From: JAUVUV01 sp964548275
GTDB lineage: Bacteria > Gemmatimonadota > Glassbacteria > GWA2-58-10
Length of the DNA stretch: 64,000 bases
Reading direction: 5' to 3'
NCBI GenBank assembly: GCA_964548275.1
Contig: CAZJQI010000017.1
Location: 1 to 64,000 of the forward strand
Position 1 is the stretch's first letter. Each line of letters starts with the position of its first letter. A program made the position numbers and the translations under genes. The notes under the pieces are model-generated. The model made no database searches, was not told where the DNA came from, and worked only from the letters and a program-made list of their open reading frames with translations. Below are positions 1-8,040 of this stretch, in pieces.

Positions 1-272
1 AATAAATATTGTATGTGTCACACGGCAACTCACTGAAAACAAGGATAAAACCATCAAGCAATTTACCCCGAAACAAGCTCCGAGGAATTCTTTTCGATTA
101 AACCTCATTATAACATTGTCTCGCCCGGAATCCTTTATTAGCTTGAATCAGGCAAAAGCTCAGACCAGAGAACCGGCAAGAGTTTACGCAAATGCTGACA
201 AGGGGAAGAAGCGAGAAACGCCGTGAAATATTTCCGGCTGATGTTCCGGTGAAATAGCAGAGGAAAAACGTC

Positions 273-1031
273 TTGGAAAACCAATTCCCACAGATGTCCC
301 GCCTTGAGCGCAAGGTACTATCTCTTGCCGAGAAACTGCCGACCGGCAAGCTGCTCGAGCTTGCACCTGGCAGGGGTGTTCTTGCAGCCGAGCTCGCCAG
401 GCTGGGCCGCCAGGTGGACGCGCTGGATATCCATCCAGAGAGTTTCGTTGCGCCCAGGGCCGGGGTGCGCCTGGTGGCCGGCAACCTGGATGAGCCGCTT
501 CCTTTTGACGATTCAACCTACGACACGGTTGTCTGCTGCGAGGGGATCGAGCATCTGGAGCACCAGTACAGTTTTGCCAGGGAACTGGCCCGTGTGCTCA
601 AACCCGGCGGCAATCTGATTCTCACAACACCGAATATCAACAATGCGGCAAGCCGCCTGCGCTATTTTTTTACCGGTTTCTATGCCCTGGCCGCCCGGCC
701 CTCCAGCGAGTTTGCCCGCGACCGCAGGATCGAGCATATCTACCCGCTCACTTTCTGGCAACTCCGGCACATCCTTCACACCAGCGGCCTGATTATCGAA
801 AAAGTGGTCACGGATCATCTGCGCAAAAGCAGTATTTTTCTTGCTGTATTGTACCCGTTCAGCTTTCTCGCCACCCTGCGTGCAATGTCCAAAGAGGGGG
901 AGGTGCGCCAGCGCAAAGTCAACTATGAAATCACCAGGCAGATGCACTCTTCTGCCCTGTTTTTCGGACGGACACAGATTATCCTGGCCCGCAAGAACAG
1001 ACCGACTTACGAGCAACAACCGTGGGGATAA
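273..1031 (+). CDS. Class I SAM-dependent methyltransferase
   Basis: A 252-residue soluble protein starting at TTG, with AGAGGA about 7 bases upstream. It has the class I methyltransferase pattern: SAM-binding glycine motif LLELAPGRGVLA (residues about 27-38), acidic loop ALDIHP (about 50-55), and a UbiE/Methyltransf_11-type segment DTVVCCEGIEHLEH followed by LKPGG. The part after residue 100 (NINNAASRLRYFFTG) resembles methyltransferases that act on lipid or polysaccharide-linked substrates, and residues about 186-205 are hydrophobic and could touch a membrane. The substrate is unknown. It is convergent with the next gene, and no operon partner is visible on the left, where bases 1-272 hold nothing recognisable. 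Confidence 0.8.
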   Translation: MENQFPQMSRLERKVLSLAEKLPTGKLLELAPGRGVLAAELARLGRQVDALDIHPESFVAPRAGVRLVAGNLDEPLPFDDSTYDTVVCCEGIEHLEHQYSFARELARVLKPGGNLILTTPNINNAASRLRYFFTGFYALAARPSSEFARDRRIEHIYPLTFWQLRHILHTSGLIIEKVVTDHLRKSSIFLAVLYPFSFLATLRAMSKEGEVRQRKVNYEITRQMHSSALFFGRTQIILARKNRPTYEQQPWG

Positions 1032-1176
1032 AAACAAAAGGGCCGAACACAGGGTCCGCCCCTCCAACATTTTGGGTTGTGATTAATGCTTCCAGGCCTT
1101 ACAGTACGCGGCCAAGGGCCTGGTCGCCCAGCTCGCCGAGACTTTTTTCCAGCGCCTTTTCGTAAAGCCGCAGCAA

Positions 1177-2502
1177 TCAGACATCATAATAAATTCTTTC
1201 TCGCCCGGTTTGCCATTTGTCGCGGGTAAAATCCGGAAAATCGACCGCTGTGCTTCTGTTTGCCACTGATTTCTCGCTCAAGGGGGTTATCGCGCTCCAG
1301 GCGGCAGCGTCGTAAACGTCCAGTGGAGTAATACTGCGGCGGCGCACGGCCTCGATGAACTGGTGAGTGACAAGGTATTCACAGACTCCCCGGCCCAGGC
1401 CGGGCAACTCCAGATGACCGTATTTTTTCCAGAGGGGATGCTCGTAGGTTTCGTAATATCTGTCCACATCTTCCCAGGTCCGGGACTGCGGGCTGAGTCC
1501 CTCGACATATATCTTGTTCATGCTGGCCATGAAAATGCCTTTCGAGCCCTGGAAGCGCTGGATCGGGTCCCACGGCCGGGGAGACTGGGTATCGTAGTAG
1601 ACAGTGATCGTGCGTCCCTTTTTGGTGCGGATCAGGGTGGTATTGACATCCCCGTTGGTAAACTCGATTTCTGCCGCCGGGTGGTCAGGCCCGAACTTTT
1701 CCACCAGGTAGTCGTGGAGATGTCGGCTGCGGCTGCTCATGGAGACCAGGTAGTCGAAACGGTCGCCACGGTTGACATTCATTGACCATGCCGCAGGGCC
1801 GACAGCATGGGTCGGGTAAAGGTTGCCGTTGCGCGTGGTTTTCAGCTTGCCGTGCTTACCGAGCTCTCCATCCGGGCCGATCCGAAGGAAACGCTCGTCT
1901 TTCTGGTAGCCTACCTCGCTGTGCACCAGATCGCCGAAAAGCCCCTGATCCAGCATGTTGAGAATCATCATCACATTGCGGAAATAGCAGTAATTCTCCA
2001 ACATCATGCAGGGTACGCCGGTTTTTTCGCTGGTTTCGACAAGCTGCCAGCCCTCATCCACACTGATTGCTGCAGGAACCTCCACTCCTCCATATATTCC
2101 TGCCTCCATAGTGGCCACCATCATCGGGGTGTGCCATTCCCAGGGCGTGGCGCAGATCACTGCGTCCAGGTCATCGCGCTCATCCAGCATCCGTTTGTAA
2201 TCCTCCGGGCCTTTCGAGTAGCCTGCGGGCTTTGGGAAACCTCTTCTTTGAACAAGCCGCTGGGCTCTGGCCGTATGGCTTTCATCCACATCGCAAATCG
2301 CCGGCACCTCCACTGCGTCCATCATCAGGGCCAGCCTCAGCAGCACAGTGCCGCGGGAACCCACCCCGATAAACCCGATACGTACCGGAGAGTCTTTTGC
2401 AGCTGCCGACAGCCCGGCTTCCTGTGGCCCCAGGGCCAGGGCGAGTCCCGCAGCGGCTGACTTTTCGAAAAATTCCCTTCTTTTCAGCTTTCCGGATTTC
2501 AT
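1177..2502 (-). CDS. Exported GH109-like Gfo/Idh/MocA protein (first of pair)
   Basis: 441 residues, ATG start with GAGGGA upstream. The N-terminus is a Tat signal (KRREFF at residues 7-12, then an Ala/Leu-rich stretch). A Rossmann NAD-binding motif (IGFIGVGSRG) lies at about 42-51. The EKP lysine motif of ordinary Gfo/Idh/MocA dehydrogenases is replaced by EVP (141-143). It is followed by the WQLVETSEKT, CMMLEN and NMLDQGLFG segments typical of glycoside hydrolase family 109, the NAD-dependent alpha-N-acetylgalactosaminidases. The YPTH histidine (about 232) and NRGDRF motif are present. It probably acts on a glycan after export with bound NAD; the substrate is inferred only. It is followed in frame, after its UGA, by a coding-like 25-codon tail (see findings). 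Confidence 0.8.
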   Translation of the reverse strand: MKSGKLKRREFFEKSAAAGLALALGPQEAGLSAAAKDSPVRIGFIGVGSRGTVLLRLALMMDAVEVPAICDVDESHTARAQRLVQRRGFPKPAGYSKGPEDYKRMLDERDDLDAVICATPWEWHTPMMVATMEAGIYGGVEVPAAISVDEGWQLVETSEKTGVPCMMLENYCYFRNVMMILNMLDQGLFGDLVHSEVGYQKDERFLRIGPDGELGKHGKLKTTRNGNLYPTHAVGPAAWSMNVNRGDRFDYLVSMSSRSRHLHDYLVEKFGPDHPAAEIEFTNGDVNTTLIRTKKGRTITVYYDTQSPRPWDPIQRFQGSKGIFMASMNKIYVEGLSPQSRTWEDVDRYYETYEHPLWKKYGHLELPGLGRGVCEYLVTHQFIEAVRRRSITPLDVYDAAAWSAITPLSEKSVANRSTAVDFPDFTRDKWQTGRERIYYDV

Positions 2503-2529
2503 GATAATCCCTCGATAATGATAAATTTT

Positions 2530-3213
2530 TTACTGTGACAGGCAGACAACCTCGATTTTTTTCAAGCATTCGAGCGCACTGTCCATGCCGGCCAGATCAG
2601 TGATCAGCTCGCCGGTAAACTGGTGTTGGTCCGTGCGGCCGTAGGGCTCCGGGGTCGACCGGTTCCCGGGATCGGCCACGATCTCTCCCCGGTAAACAAG
2701 CGAGGGCTGCCCGTTGCCGTGGTAGTCGAGGCGGGAGTCCTCTGTTTCCAGCGGAAAGCTTCGGTTGAAATCCCCGGCCACGTTCATCTCGATATAATAG
2801 CGGTACTTTTCCCCTCCGGGAACCTCCACCACTGCGGTTACCTCGCCTGTTAAGCTCGTAGCGCCTGTTATCGACTCAAGGGCAGGGTTTCGCGGTGTGG
2901 GGAATCCCTGCCTGCCGAACTCCTTGCGCCATACCGTGATCCAGATCGGCAGGGCCACCGGGCATTCAACCTTGCCGTAGTAATCCCCGGTGGCCGCGCG
3001 ATAAGTCACATAAACTGTGCGAAAGATTCCCGTTTCCGGGTCCTCGAGCCAGATCGCTATTGTGGGCGGTTCCCCATAGTCGCTCTCCTCGTAGATATCC
3101 GGATCCTGGGTGAGGCTGAATCGAAGCTTGACAGTCTGCTTATGGGCCAGACCGGTCTGGATCAAGACAGTCACTGTGAGTGCTGCTAAAACTGCCGATA
3201 CAAACTTTTTCAT
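2530..3213 (-). CDS. Secreted DUF2271-like protein
   Basis: 227 residues with a Sec signal peptide at 1-23 (MKK, a hydrophobic core, then cleavage near GLA-HK). The mature part reads like a beta-sandwich: TIAIWLEDPETGIFRTVYVT, a tryptophan-rich strand and a VVEVPGGEKYRYYIEMNV segment. This resembles DUF2271 periplasmic proteins, which often accompany FMN-binding or redox proteins. It sits between two GH109-like paralogues on the same strand (27 and 76 bases away) with a GGAGG-type ribosome site, so the three probably form one transcription unit. The C-terminus (about 30 residues) contains two cysteines. The family call rests on pattern resemblance only. Confidence 0.55.
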   Translation of the reverse strand: MKKFVSAVLAALTVTVLIQTGLAHKQTVKLRFSLTQDPDIYEESDYGEPPTIAIWLEDPETGIFRTVYVTYRAATGDYYGKVECPVALPIWITVWRKEFGRQGFPTPRNPALESITGATSLTGEVTAVVEVPGGEKYRYYIEMNVAGDFNRSFPLETEDSRLDYHGNGQPSLVYRGEIVADPGNRSTPEPYGRTDQHQFTGELITDLAGMDSALECLKKIEVVCLSQ

Positions 3214-3289
3214 ATACCGATAACCTCCCAGGCATTTTTATATTTCACCATTTCCGGTTGGCACTATTTCCGATGCGGCAAACGTAAGT

Positions 3290-4609
3290 TTAAATACCGT
3301 AAAACTCGATCTGCCTGGCTGTTTTCCACCTGCCCCTGGTAAAATCCGGGAAATCCACAGGCCGGCTTTTACCGGCCACAGACTGCTCAGTCAGAGGAAC
3401 GATCGCCGACCATGTTGCGGCATCGTAGACATCTATCGGGGTTTGAATCCGGTGGCGCACAGCGTGAACGAACTGCTGCATCACGAGGTAATCGCCGCCG
3501 CTGTGCCCGAAATCTCTGGCTGTTTCGCCGTGTTGTTTCCACAGGGGATGTTCGTACTCCTGGAGATACGGATCGGCATCCTCCCAGGTATGCGGCTGCG
3601 GGCTTCTTTGTTCGAGGTAAATTTTATTCAGCGTACCCATATATATGCCTTGCGTGCCTTGCAGGCGAAAAATCAAATCGTAGGGGCGGGGCAGGCAGGT
3701 GTCGTAATAAAGAGTAACAGTCAGGCCGTTTTCGGTTCGAATCAGGGTGGTGTTGATATCGCCTGTAGTGTATTTTCTTTTCGCATTCTGATGATCGGGC
3801 CCGAATTTTTCTCGCACATAGTGGCTAATTCCTGCGCTTTTAGTGCTCATAGAAACCAGGTAGCTGAACCGGTCGCCCCTGTTGATCCCGCTCCACCAGG
3901 AAACCGGGCCCATGGGATGGGTAGGATAGAAATTGCCCGTGTGATCCAGAGCGTAACGGGCCCGCCAGAGAAGCTCACCCCGGGGCCCGATCTTGACATA
4001 ACGCGTGTCGTGCTGGTAGCCGGCCTCACAGTGAACCAGTTCTCCGAACAGGCCCTGCTGAACCATGTTAAGCACGGCGAGAACGTTTCGATAGTAGCAG
4101 ACGTTTTCCAGGAGCATGCAGGGCATCCCTGTGCTTTCGCTGGTCTCGACAAGCTGCCAGCACTGATCGAGTCTCATGGTGGCAGGTACCTCTGTTGCAC
4201 CGTATTTACCGGCCTTCATTGCCGCAACCATCACCGGGGCATGCCACTCCCAGGGAGTTGCGGTGACAACTGCGTCTAGATCCTCCCGCTGAACCATCCG
4301 GCGGAAATCCTCCGGACCCCGCGAATAGCCATCGGGTTTCTTTTTCCCCTTTCTTTCCACCAAATGCCGGGCGCGCGTAAGGTTCTGCTGGTCTATGTCG
4401 CAGACTGCGGGAATCTCAACGCCCTCCAGCTGGAGAGCTACCCGGAGCAGACCCGTGCCGCGGCTGCCAACCCCGACAAATCCCAGGCGAACAGGTTTTT
4501 GCTCAGGCCCGCCGAAAAGAACGGACCTGCCTGCGCCCAACCCCAGCGCCAGCGATGCTGCCGCCGTTTTTCTGACAAAGTCACGGCGCTTTATTATTCG
4601 CTCTGGCAT
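3290..4609 (-). CDS. Exported GH109-like Gfo/Idh/MocA protein (second of pair)
   Basis: 439 residues, ATG with GGAGA upstream. It is a clear paralogue of the 1177-2502 protein: Tat signal (KRRDFVRK, 7-14), Rossmann motif LGFVGVGSRG, EVP in place of EKP (140-142), CWQLVETSEST, CMLLEN, NMVQQGLFGELVH, YPTH histidine (about 231) and NRGDRF. These are GH109 hallmarks, so an NAD-dependent glycosidase or sugar oxidoreductase acting in the periplasm is the best reading. The two copies are far enough apart in sequence to suggest different sugar substrates. It is the promoter-proximal gene of the apparent three-gene unit that runs leftward to 1177. Confidence 0.8.
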   Translation of the reverse strand: MPERIIKRRDFVRKTAAASLALGLGAGRSVLFGGPEQKPVRLGFVGVGSRGTGLLRVALQLEGVEIPAVCDIDQQNLTRARHLVERKGKKKPDGYSRGPEDFRRMVQREDLDAVVTATPWEWHAPVMVAAMKAGKYGATEVPATMRLDQCWQLVETSESTGMPCMLLENVCYYRNVLAVLNMVQQGLFGELVHCEAGYQHDTRYVKIGPRGELLWRARYALDHTGNFYPTHPMGPVSWWSGINRGDRFSYLVSMSTKSAGISHYVREKFGPDHQNAKRKYTTGDINTTLIRTENGLTVTLYYDTCLPRPYDLIFRLQGTQGIYMGTLNKIYLEQRSPQPHTWEDADPYLQEYEHPLWKQHGETARDFGHSGGDYLVMQQFVHAVRHRIQTPIDVYDAATWSAIVPLTEQSVAGKSRPVDFPDFTRGRWKTARQIEFYGI

Positions 4610-4689
4610 AGATTATCTCCCGCACATATGAGAAACAATTCGGGTAAGATCAGATGAGTTCATTTCAGCGATTGCGACTTCGAGATGCG

Positions 4690-5727
4690 TTATCTGAGTC
4701 TCTCGTTTTTCGCCGGCCCGGGGATCCTGCCGCGCTTTGCCACCGGTTTGCCGTTTACCATTTTCAGGTCGAGGGTCATATCGATCGGCGCAGCACCGGA
4801 GATATACGAACCGACACCGAACGCATCTGCACCGGCAGCCACAAGCGACGGTATCTTTTCCGGTGTGATTCCGCCTGAGACGAAAATCTTCACATGAGAG
4901 GCCCCGGCCTGATCCAGGCGGGCGCGAACCTCACGCACCAGGTCGGGGGTCACCCCGCCGCGTTCTTCCGGCGTATCCAGGCGCACGGCGTGAAGTTTAT
5001 CTCCCAGGGCCCGGGCTACCCTCACCGATTCCCAGGCTTCGTCCATGAAAGTGTCCACCAGGCAGACCAGCGGGTCGGTATCGGCGAGGTGTTTCAGGTA
5101 TAGCTCGGAGGTTTTCAGTGTATCCCCTGCCACGAGGATCAAGGCGTGAGGCAGGGTGCCTTTTGCTGATCGGCCTGCAAGGCTCGCTCCGAGGATATTG
5201 CTCGCGCTGGCGCATCCTCCGATCAGGGCGGCGCGCTCCATGACCGGGGCCACGGAGGGGTGGAGGTGTCGCGAGGCGAAACAGGCCACCGGCACTTTGC
5301 CTGCTGCCTCCACACAGGCGGCCGCAGCAGTGGCCCAGCCTGAACCGCTGGCGAGCATGCCCAGAATCGCGGTTTCGTGAAGGCAAAATTCTCCATAGGA
5401 ACCCTCGAGCTGCATCACCGTTTCGCCAGCGGACATCCTTTCCCCTTCTGAGAGTGATTTCACCTTGACTGCAGACCCTGCAAGCAGCCTCCTTACCTCC
5501 TCGCTGCCGGCAAAAACACCTTCGTCCGAGGTATGGATGTCCGCGATAACCTCGGTTTTATCGAGCCTCTCTGCACGAAGTACATGCAGGGATTTCAGAT
5601 AATAAACATCGGTTACGTGGGCGGCACGGATCTCCTCGTGGGTTGCACTGAAAAAACGCCTTCCGTCATCGCCAGCCACCTTGACAATATCTTTCAAACT
5701 TTTGAGGGTCTTATTTTTTCCATCCAT
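4690..5727 (-). CDS. Nicotinate phosphoribosyltransferase-like protein
   Basis: 345 residues, ATG with AAGGAAAG 5-6 bases upstream. N-terminal DVYYLKSLHVLR and IHTSDEGVFAG, then LEGSYGEFCLHETAILGML, CFASRHLHPSVAPVMERAALIGGCASASN, LVDTFMDEAW, LHAVRLDTPEERGG and IFVSGGITPEKI match the type II phosphoribosyltransferase fold of the shorter, archaeal-like nicotinate phosphoribosyltransferase branch. That enzyme makes nicotinate mononucleotide from nicotinate and PRPP in NAD salvage. The C-terminal LKMVNGKPVAKRGR tail is typical of the family. It is cytoplasmic. The neighbouring exported NAD-dependent enzymes make an NAD supply link tempting, but there is no direct evidence for one. Annotated relatives are sometimes called quinolinate phosphoribosyltransferase. 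Confidence 0.8.
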   Translation of the reverse strand: MDGKNKTLKSLKDIVKVAGDDGRRFFSATHEEIRAAHVTDVYYLKSLHVLRAERLDKTEVIADIHTSDEGVFAGSEEVRRLLAGSAVKVKSLSEGERMSAGETVMQLEGSYGEFCLHETAILGMLASGSGWATAAAACVEAAGKVPVACFASRHLHPSVAPVMERAALIGGCASASNILGASLAGRSAKGTLPHALILVAGDTLKTSELYLKHLADTDPLVCLVDTFMDEAWESVRVARALGDKLHAVRLDTPEERGGVTPDLVREVRARLDQAGASHVKIFVSGGITPEKIPSLVAAGADAFGVGSYISGAAPIDMTLDLKMVNGKPVAKRGRIPGPAKNERLR

Positions 5728-5832
5728 TCGATCTTTCCTTTTACGAATTAAACGACTCTGCTATTGATTATTCGCAGTTTAATTTAACACCCTTAACCTG
5801 CTAATTTCCATAATTTTCACTCAGTGTTACTA

Positions 5833-6044
5833 ACCCGAATTATTCATGAAACCCGGACCTTGACAGGGCTAATCACTTATTTTTCAGTTTTTTATCAGGC
5901 ACCGAGGGAGGGGGCGGCGGCTGTGCGACCCAGGTCGCACAGACCGTTACGCTTGCGTAACGGCGCGCATTTCATGCGCCCGCCGCCACCCCCCCAGGCC
6001 CCGGGGAAACATAACATCTTACTAATTTATAAATAATACGGGCT
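5833..6044 (+). mobile_element. MITE-like element, copy 1
   Basis: A 212-bp non-coding element. Its left end is ACCCGAATTATTCATGAA. Its right end is a decayed inverted copy (read on the minus strand, AGCCCGTATTATTTATAA), and both ends are flanked by TA. Internally a G-run stem (GGCGGCGG 5913-5920 with CCGCCGCC 5980-5987) closes three hairpins: 5921-5942 (10-bp stem), 5944-5963 and 5965-5979. Only single-base linkers separate them, so a four-way junction can form. The same element recurs inverted at 15883-16091. There is no transposase inside, so it is a non-autonomous element. Confidence 0.8.
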
Positions 6045-6086
6045 AAAAGGTTTTGGCAAGCCAGGATGGGGGTAGTCGGATTACTA

Positions 6087-6115
6087 TTGTAAAATAGAGT
6101 TTCAGATTATAGAAT
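6087..6115 (+). promoter_or_regulatory. Possible sigma70-type promoter
   Basis: TTGTAA (6087-6092) and TAGAAT (6110-6115) are separated by exactly 17 bases, just downstream of the MITE copy. Transcription would start near 6122, immediately ahead of the terminator hairpin at 6129. It could drive the PEBP gene at 6321 through an attenuator-like leader. The -35 box is weak, so this is tentative. Confidence 0.35.
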
Positions 6116-6128
6116 AATATAGTTGGTG

Positions 6129-6158
6129 AGCCGGATTCAAGATATCCGGCTATTTTTT
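6129..6158 (+). terminator. Intrinsic terminator upstream of the PEBP gene
   Basis: AGCCGGAT (6129-6136) pairs perfectly with ATCCGGCT (6144-6151) around a 7-base loop, followed by A and six T. This is a good rho-independent terminator on the plus strand. No plus-strand gene ends before it, so it either stops read-through from the mobile element or acts as a leader attenuator for the gene at 6321. Confidence 0.6.
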
Positions 6159-6320
6159 AACTTTTCCGTCAAGGTGGGTAGTGGTATTGCTTGCAGTATC
6201 GCTAAACCCAGCAAATTTGCGAGCCTGTTTTCGGGCAAGTGCGGGGGTTATCGCATTTTTGGTGATTGTAGCGGTATTTTTTCCGGCCTCCATGCTGAAC
6301 CACCTAAAAAGGGGTCCAAG

Positions 6321-6785
6321 ATGAGCATGCAGATTGCAAGTTCGGCTTTTGCACACGCGGAGATGATACCTGGCCGTTACACCTGCAAAGGGAACGATAT
6401 CTCCCCTCCACTCGAATGGAAGGGCGTGCCAGAGGAGGGGAGCCGGAGTTTCGCTCTGATTTTCGATGATCCCGATGCCCCGATGGGCACCTGGGTCCAC
6501 TGGGTAGTTTACGATTTACCGGCGGAGTGCAACAAATTGCCGGAGGATGTCCCTGAAGTTAACCCGATCTCAGGCGGCGGGGTGCAGGGTACCAACAGCT
6601 GGGGACGTATCGGTTATGGGGGTCCATGCCCGCCAAGCGGCACACACCGCTACTTTTTACGCCTCTACGCTCTCGACACGGTGCTCGGCCTGAAAGCAGG
6701 GGCAACCAAAGCCCAGCTTCTTAAAGCCATGGAGGGCCACATCCTGGACGAGTGCGAACTGATGGGCCGTTACGCCAAGCATTAG
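6321..6785 (+). CDS. YbhB/YbcL family (PEBP / Raf kinase inhibitor-like) protein
   Basis: 154 residues when started at the ATG at 6321, which has AAAAGGGG about 7 bases upstream. The frame is open for another 66 codons upstream, but that part looks non-coding and crosses the terminator. Diagnostic PEBP motifs are intact: DDPDAPMGTWVHWVVYDLP, NSWGRIGYGGPCPPSGTHRYFLRLYALD, and the family's usual short length. Bacterial members bind anionic ligands in a conserved pocket; a physiological role is generally unknown. There is no signal peptide from this start, so it is likely cytoplasmic. It stands alone, convergent with the gene at 6818. Confidence 0.85.
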   Translation: MSMQIASSAFAHAEMIPGRYTCKGNDISPPLEWKGVPEEGSRSFALIFDDPDAPMGTWVHWVVYDLPAECNKLPEDVPEVNPISGGGVQGTNSWGRIGYGGPCPPSGTHRYFLRLYALDTVLGLKAGATKAQLLKAMEGHILDECELMGRYAKH

Positions 6786-6817
6786 GTCTGCAAGGCTAGC
6801 AGAGGTTGCAAGCCGAT

Positions 6818-7945
6818 TTATTTTTCGAACAGATTAAATATCTGCCAGGGAACTTTCAATTGCTGTTCCAGTTCTGTCTTTTCCTCTCGGTCAGGCACAA
6901 TTATTAGCATATCCGATTCAGGTATGCGCTCGATATTCAGGTTTCCGGGCAGGCGCCATTCTTTCTCTGCTTTCCAGTCACCCACTCTGCCCATACTCTG
7001 GTAAAAAAGCATCTCGCGCCTTTTTACAGGTTTCCGGCCCGGGTGATAGTATTCCACCGACTTTGCGCCCAGTTTTGTAAGAGACTTGCATCTGAACGCC
7101 AGGCCATAAGGTTCGAAGCTGTAGCGAGTGTATCGCCTCCGCCAACGCATCAGCGGAACCGACTCGGCGGGGGACAAAGCGGTAAAGCTCACAGCGGCCT
7201 GTCCGCCCGGCATGTTCCAGGAGCTTCCCAGAAGGCACCTCTGGCTGACAATCCGCGCCAGGGTAGATCTTGCATGGCGAACATAGGTCTCCGGTTCGGC
7301 GAGCAAAGCCTTGTAAAACTGCCAGGGAGGTTCATCGGCCCATCTGCCGGGATTACTACGCGTCCAGTGAAACAGCCAGCCTGAATCTATCTGCCTCAAA
7401 GCCGGGTTAAGCGCCCTGGCCCCAAGCTCGTAGCCTGGATGCCAGCCTCCGTGCTGCCACTTGATCTGCCATTCATCCCGGATTTGCAGTCTCCCACCAC
7501 CGTACTCTTCCAGCAGTTGTGCCAGCCTCCCCCCAGGGCGGACAGAAATAGGATAAATAATTTCAGCAAGCTCGAATGCCAGCCGGTCTCGTGTGACCAT
7601 CAAGTCTTTTTCCGGCCCTGCTCCGGTAAAGGCCATGCGGGTCTTTTCCCTGTCAAGGTTGAAATCCTCAAGCAACATTTCATATTGCAGGCCGCCGGGC
7701 GTCATTTCTGGGCCGGGAACCACAAGGATAACTTTCACTCCGAAAGCTCCTGCCAGGTAAGCCGGTAATTCCCAGGAGGGAAGACCCAGGCTGGCAATGA
7801 GGCTGACCTCTCTGTTTTTCAGTGCCCTCAGCGCAGCCGCCGTAGCCCTGACCCAGGAGTCAATTCCCCGCGGATATTTGCCGTGAACTGAGTTGAGAAG
7901 AAGGGTATTCAAGAGATTTCGGTCAGGATTGATTTTAAGCGGCAT
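6818..7945 (-). CDS. Hypothetical protein, Rossmann-like N-terminus plus EKEWR C-terminus
   Basis: 375 residues, not firmly recognised. Residues about 30-150 have alternating hydrophobic strands and glycine turns (VSLIASLGLPSWELPAYLAG, VKVILVVPGPEM, IIYPISVRPGGRLAQLLEEY) that look like a Rossmann-type nucleotide-binding fold, possibly distantly DprA/SLOG-like. The C-terminal third (FEPYGLAFRCKSLTKLGAK, then W-x-AEKEWRLPGNL and DMLIIVPDREE) resembles the widespread EREWR-type domain seen in DUF2971 and some abortive-infection proteins. The ATG at 7945 has no convincing ribosome site. It could be a nucleotide sensor; function is unknown. Confidence 0.55.
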   Translation of the reverse strand: MPLKINPDRNLLNTLLLNSVHGKYPRGIDSWVRATAAALRALKNREVSLIASLGLPSWELPAYLAGAFGVKVILVVPGPEMTPGGLQYEMLLEDFNLDREKTRMAFTGAGPEKDLMVTRDRLAFELAEIIYPISVRPGGRLAQLLEEYGGGRLQIRDEWQIKWQHGGWHPGYELGARALNPALRQIDSGWLFHWTRSNPGRWADEPPWQFYKALLAEPETYVRHARSTLARIVSQRCLLGSSWNMPGGQAAVSFTALSPAESVPLMRWRRRYTRYSFEPYGLAFRCKSLTKLGAKSVEYYHPGRKPVKRREMLFYQSMGRVGDWKAEKEWRLPGNLNIERIPESDMLIIVPDREEKTELEQQLKVPWQIFNLFEK

Positions 7946-8040
7946 TTTGCAGGAGCAGCTTGAGCGTCCTGCTTGAGAAACCTACCCATTTGATCGTAAA
8001 ATTGGGCTTTCAACTGGTCCAGCCGGATTTGCTGCGCTGA

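Noticed and set aside
6123..6320. 66-codon upstream extension of the PEBP frame
   Set aside because: It crosses the intrinsic terminator, is not coding-like, and the ATG at 6321 has its own ribosome site and family-typical length.
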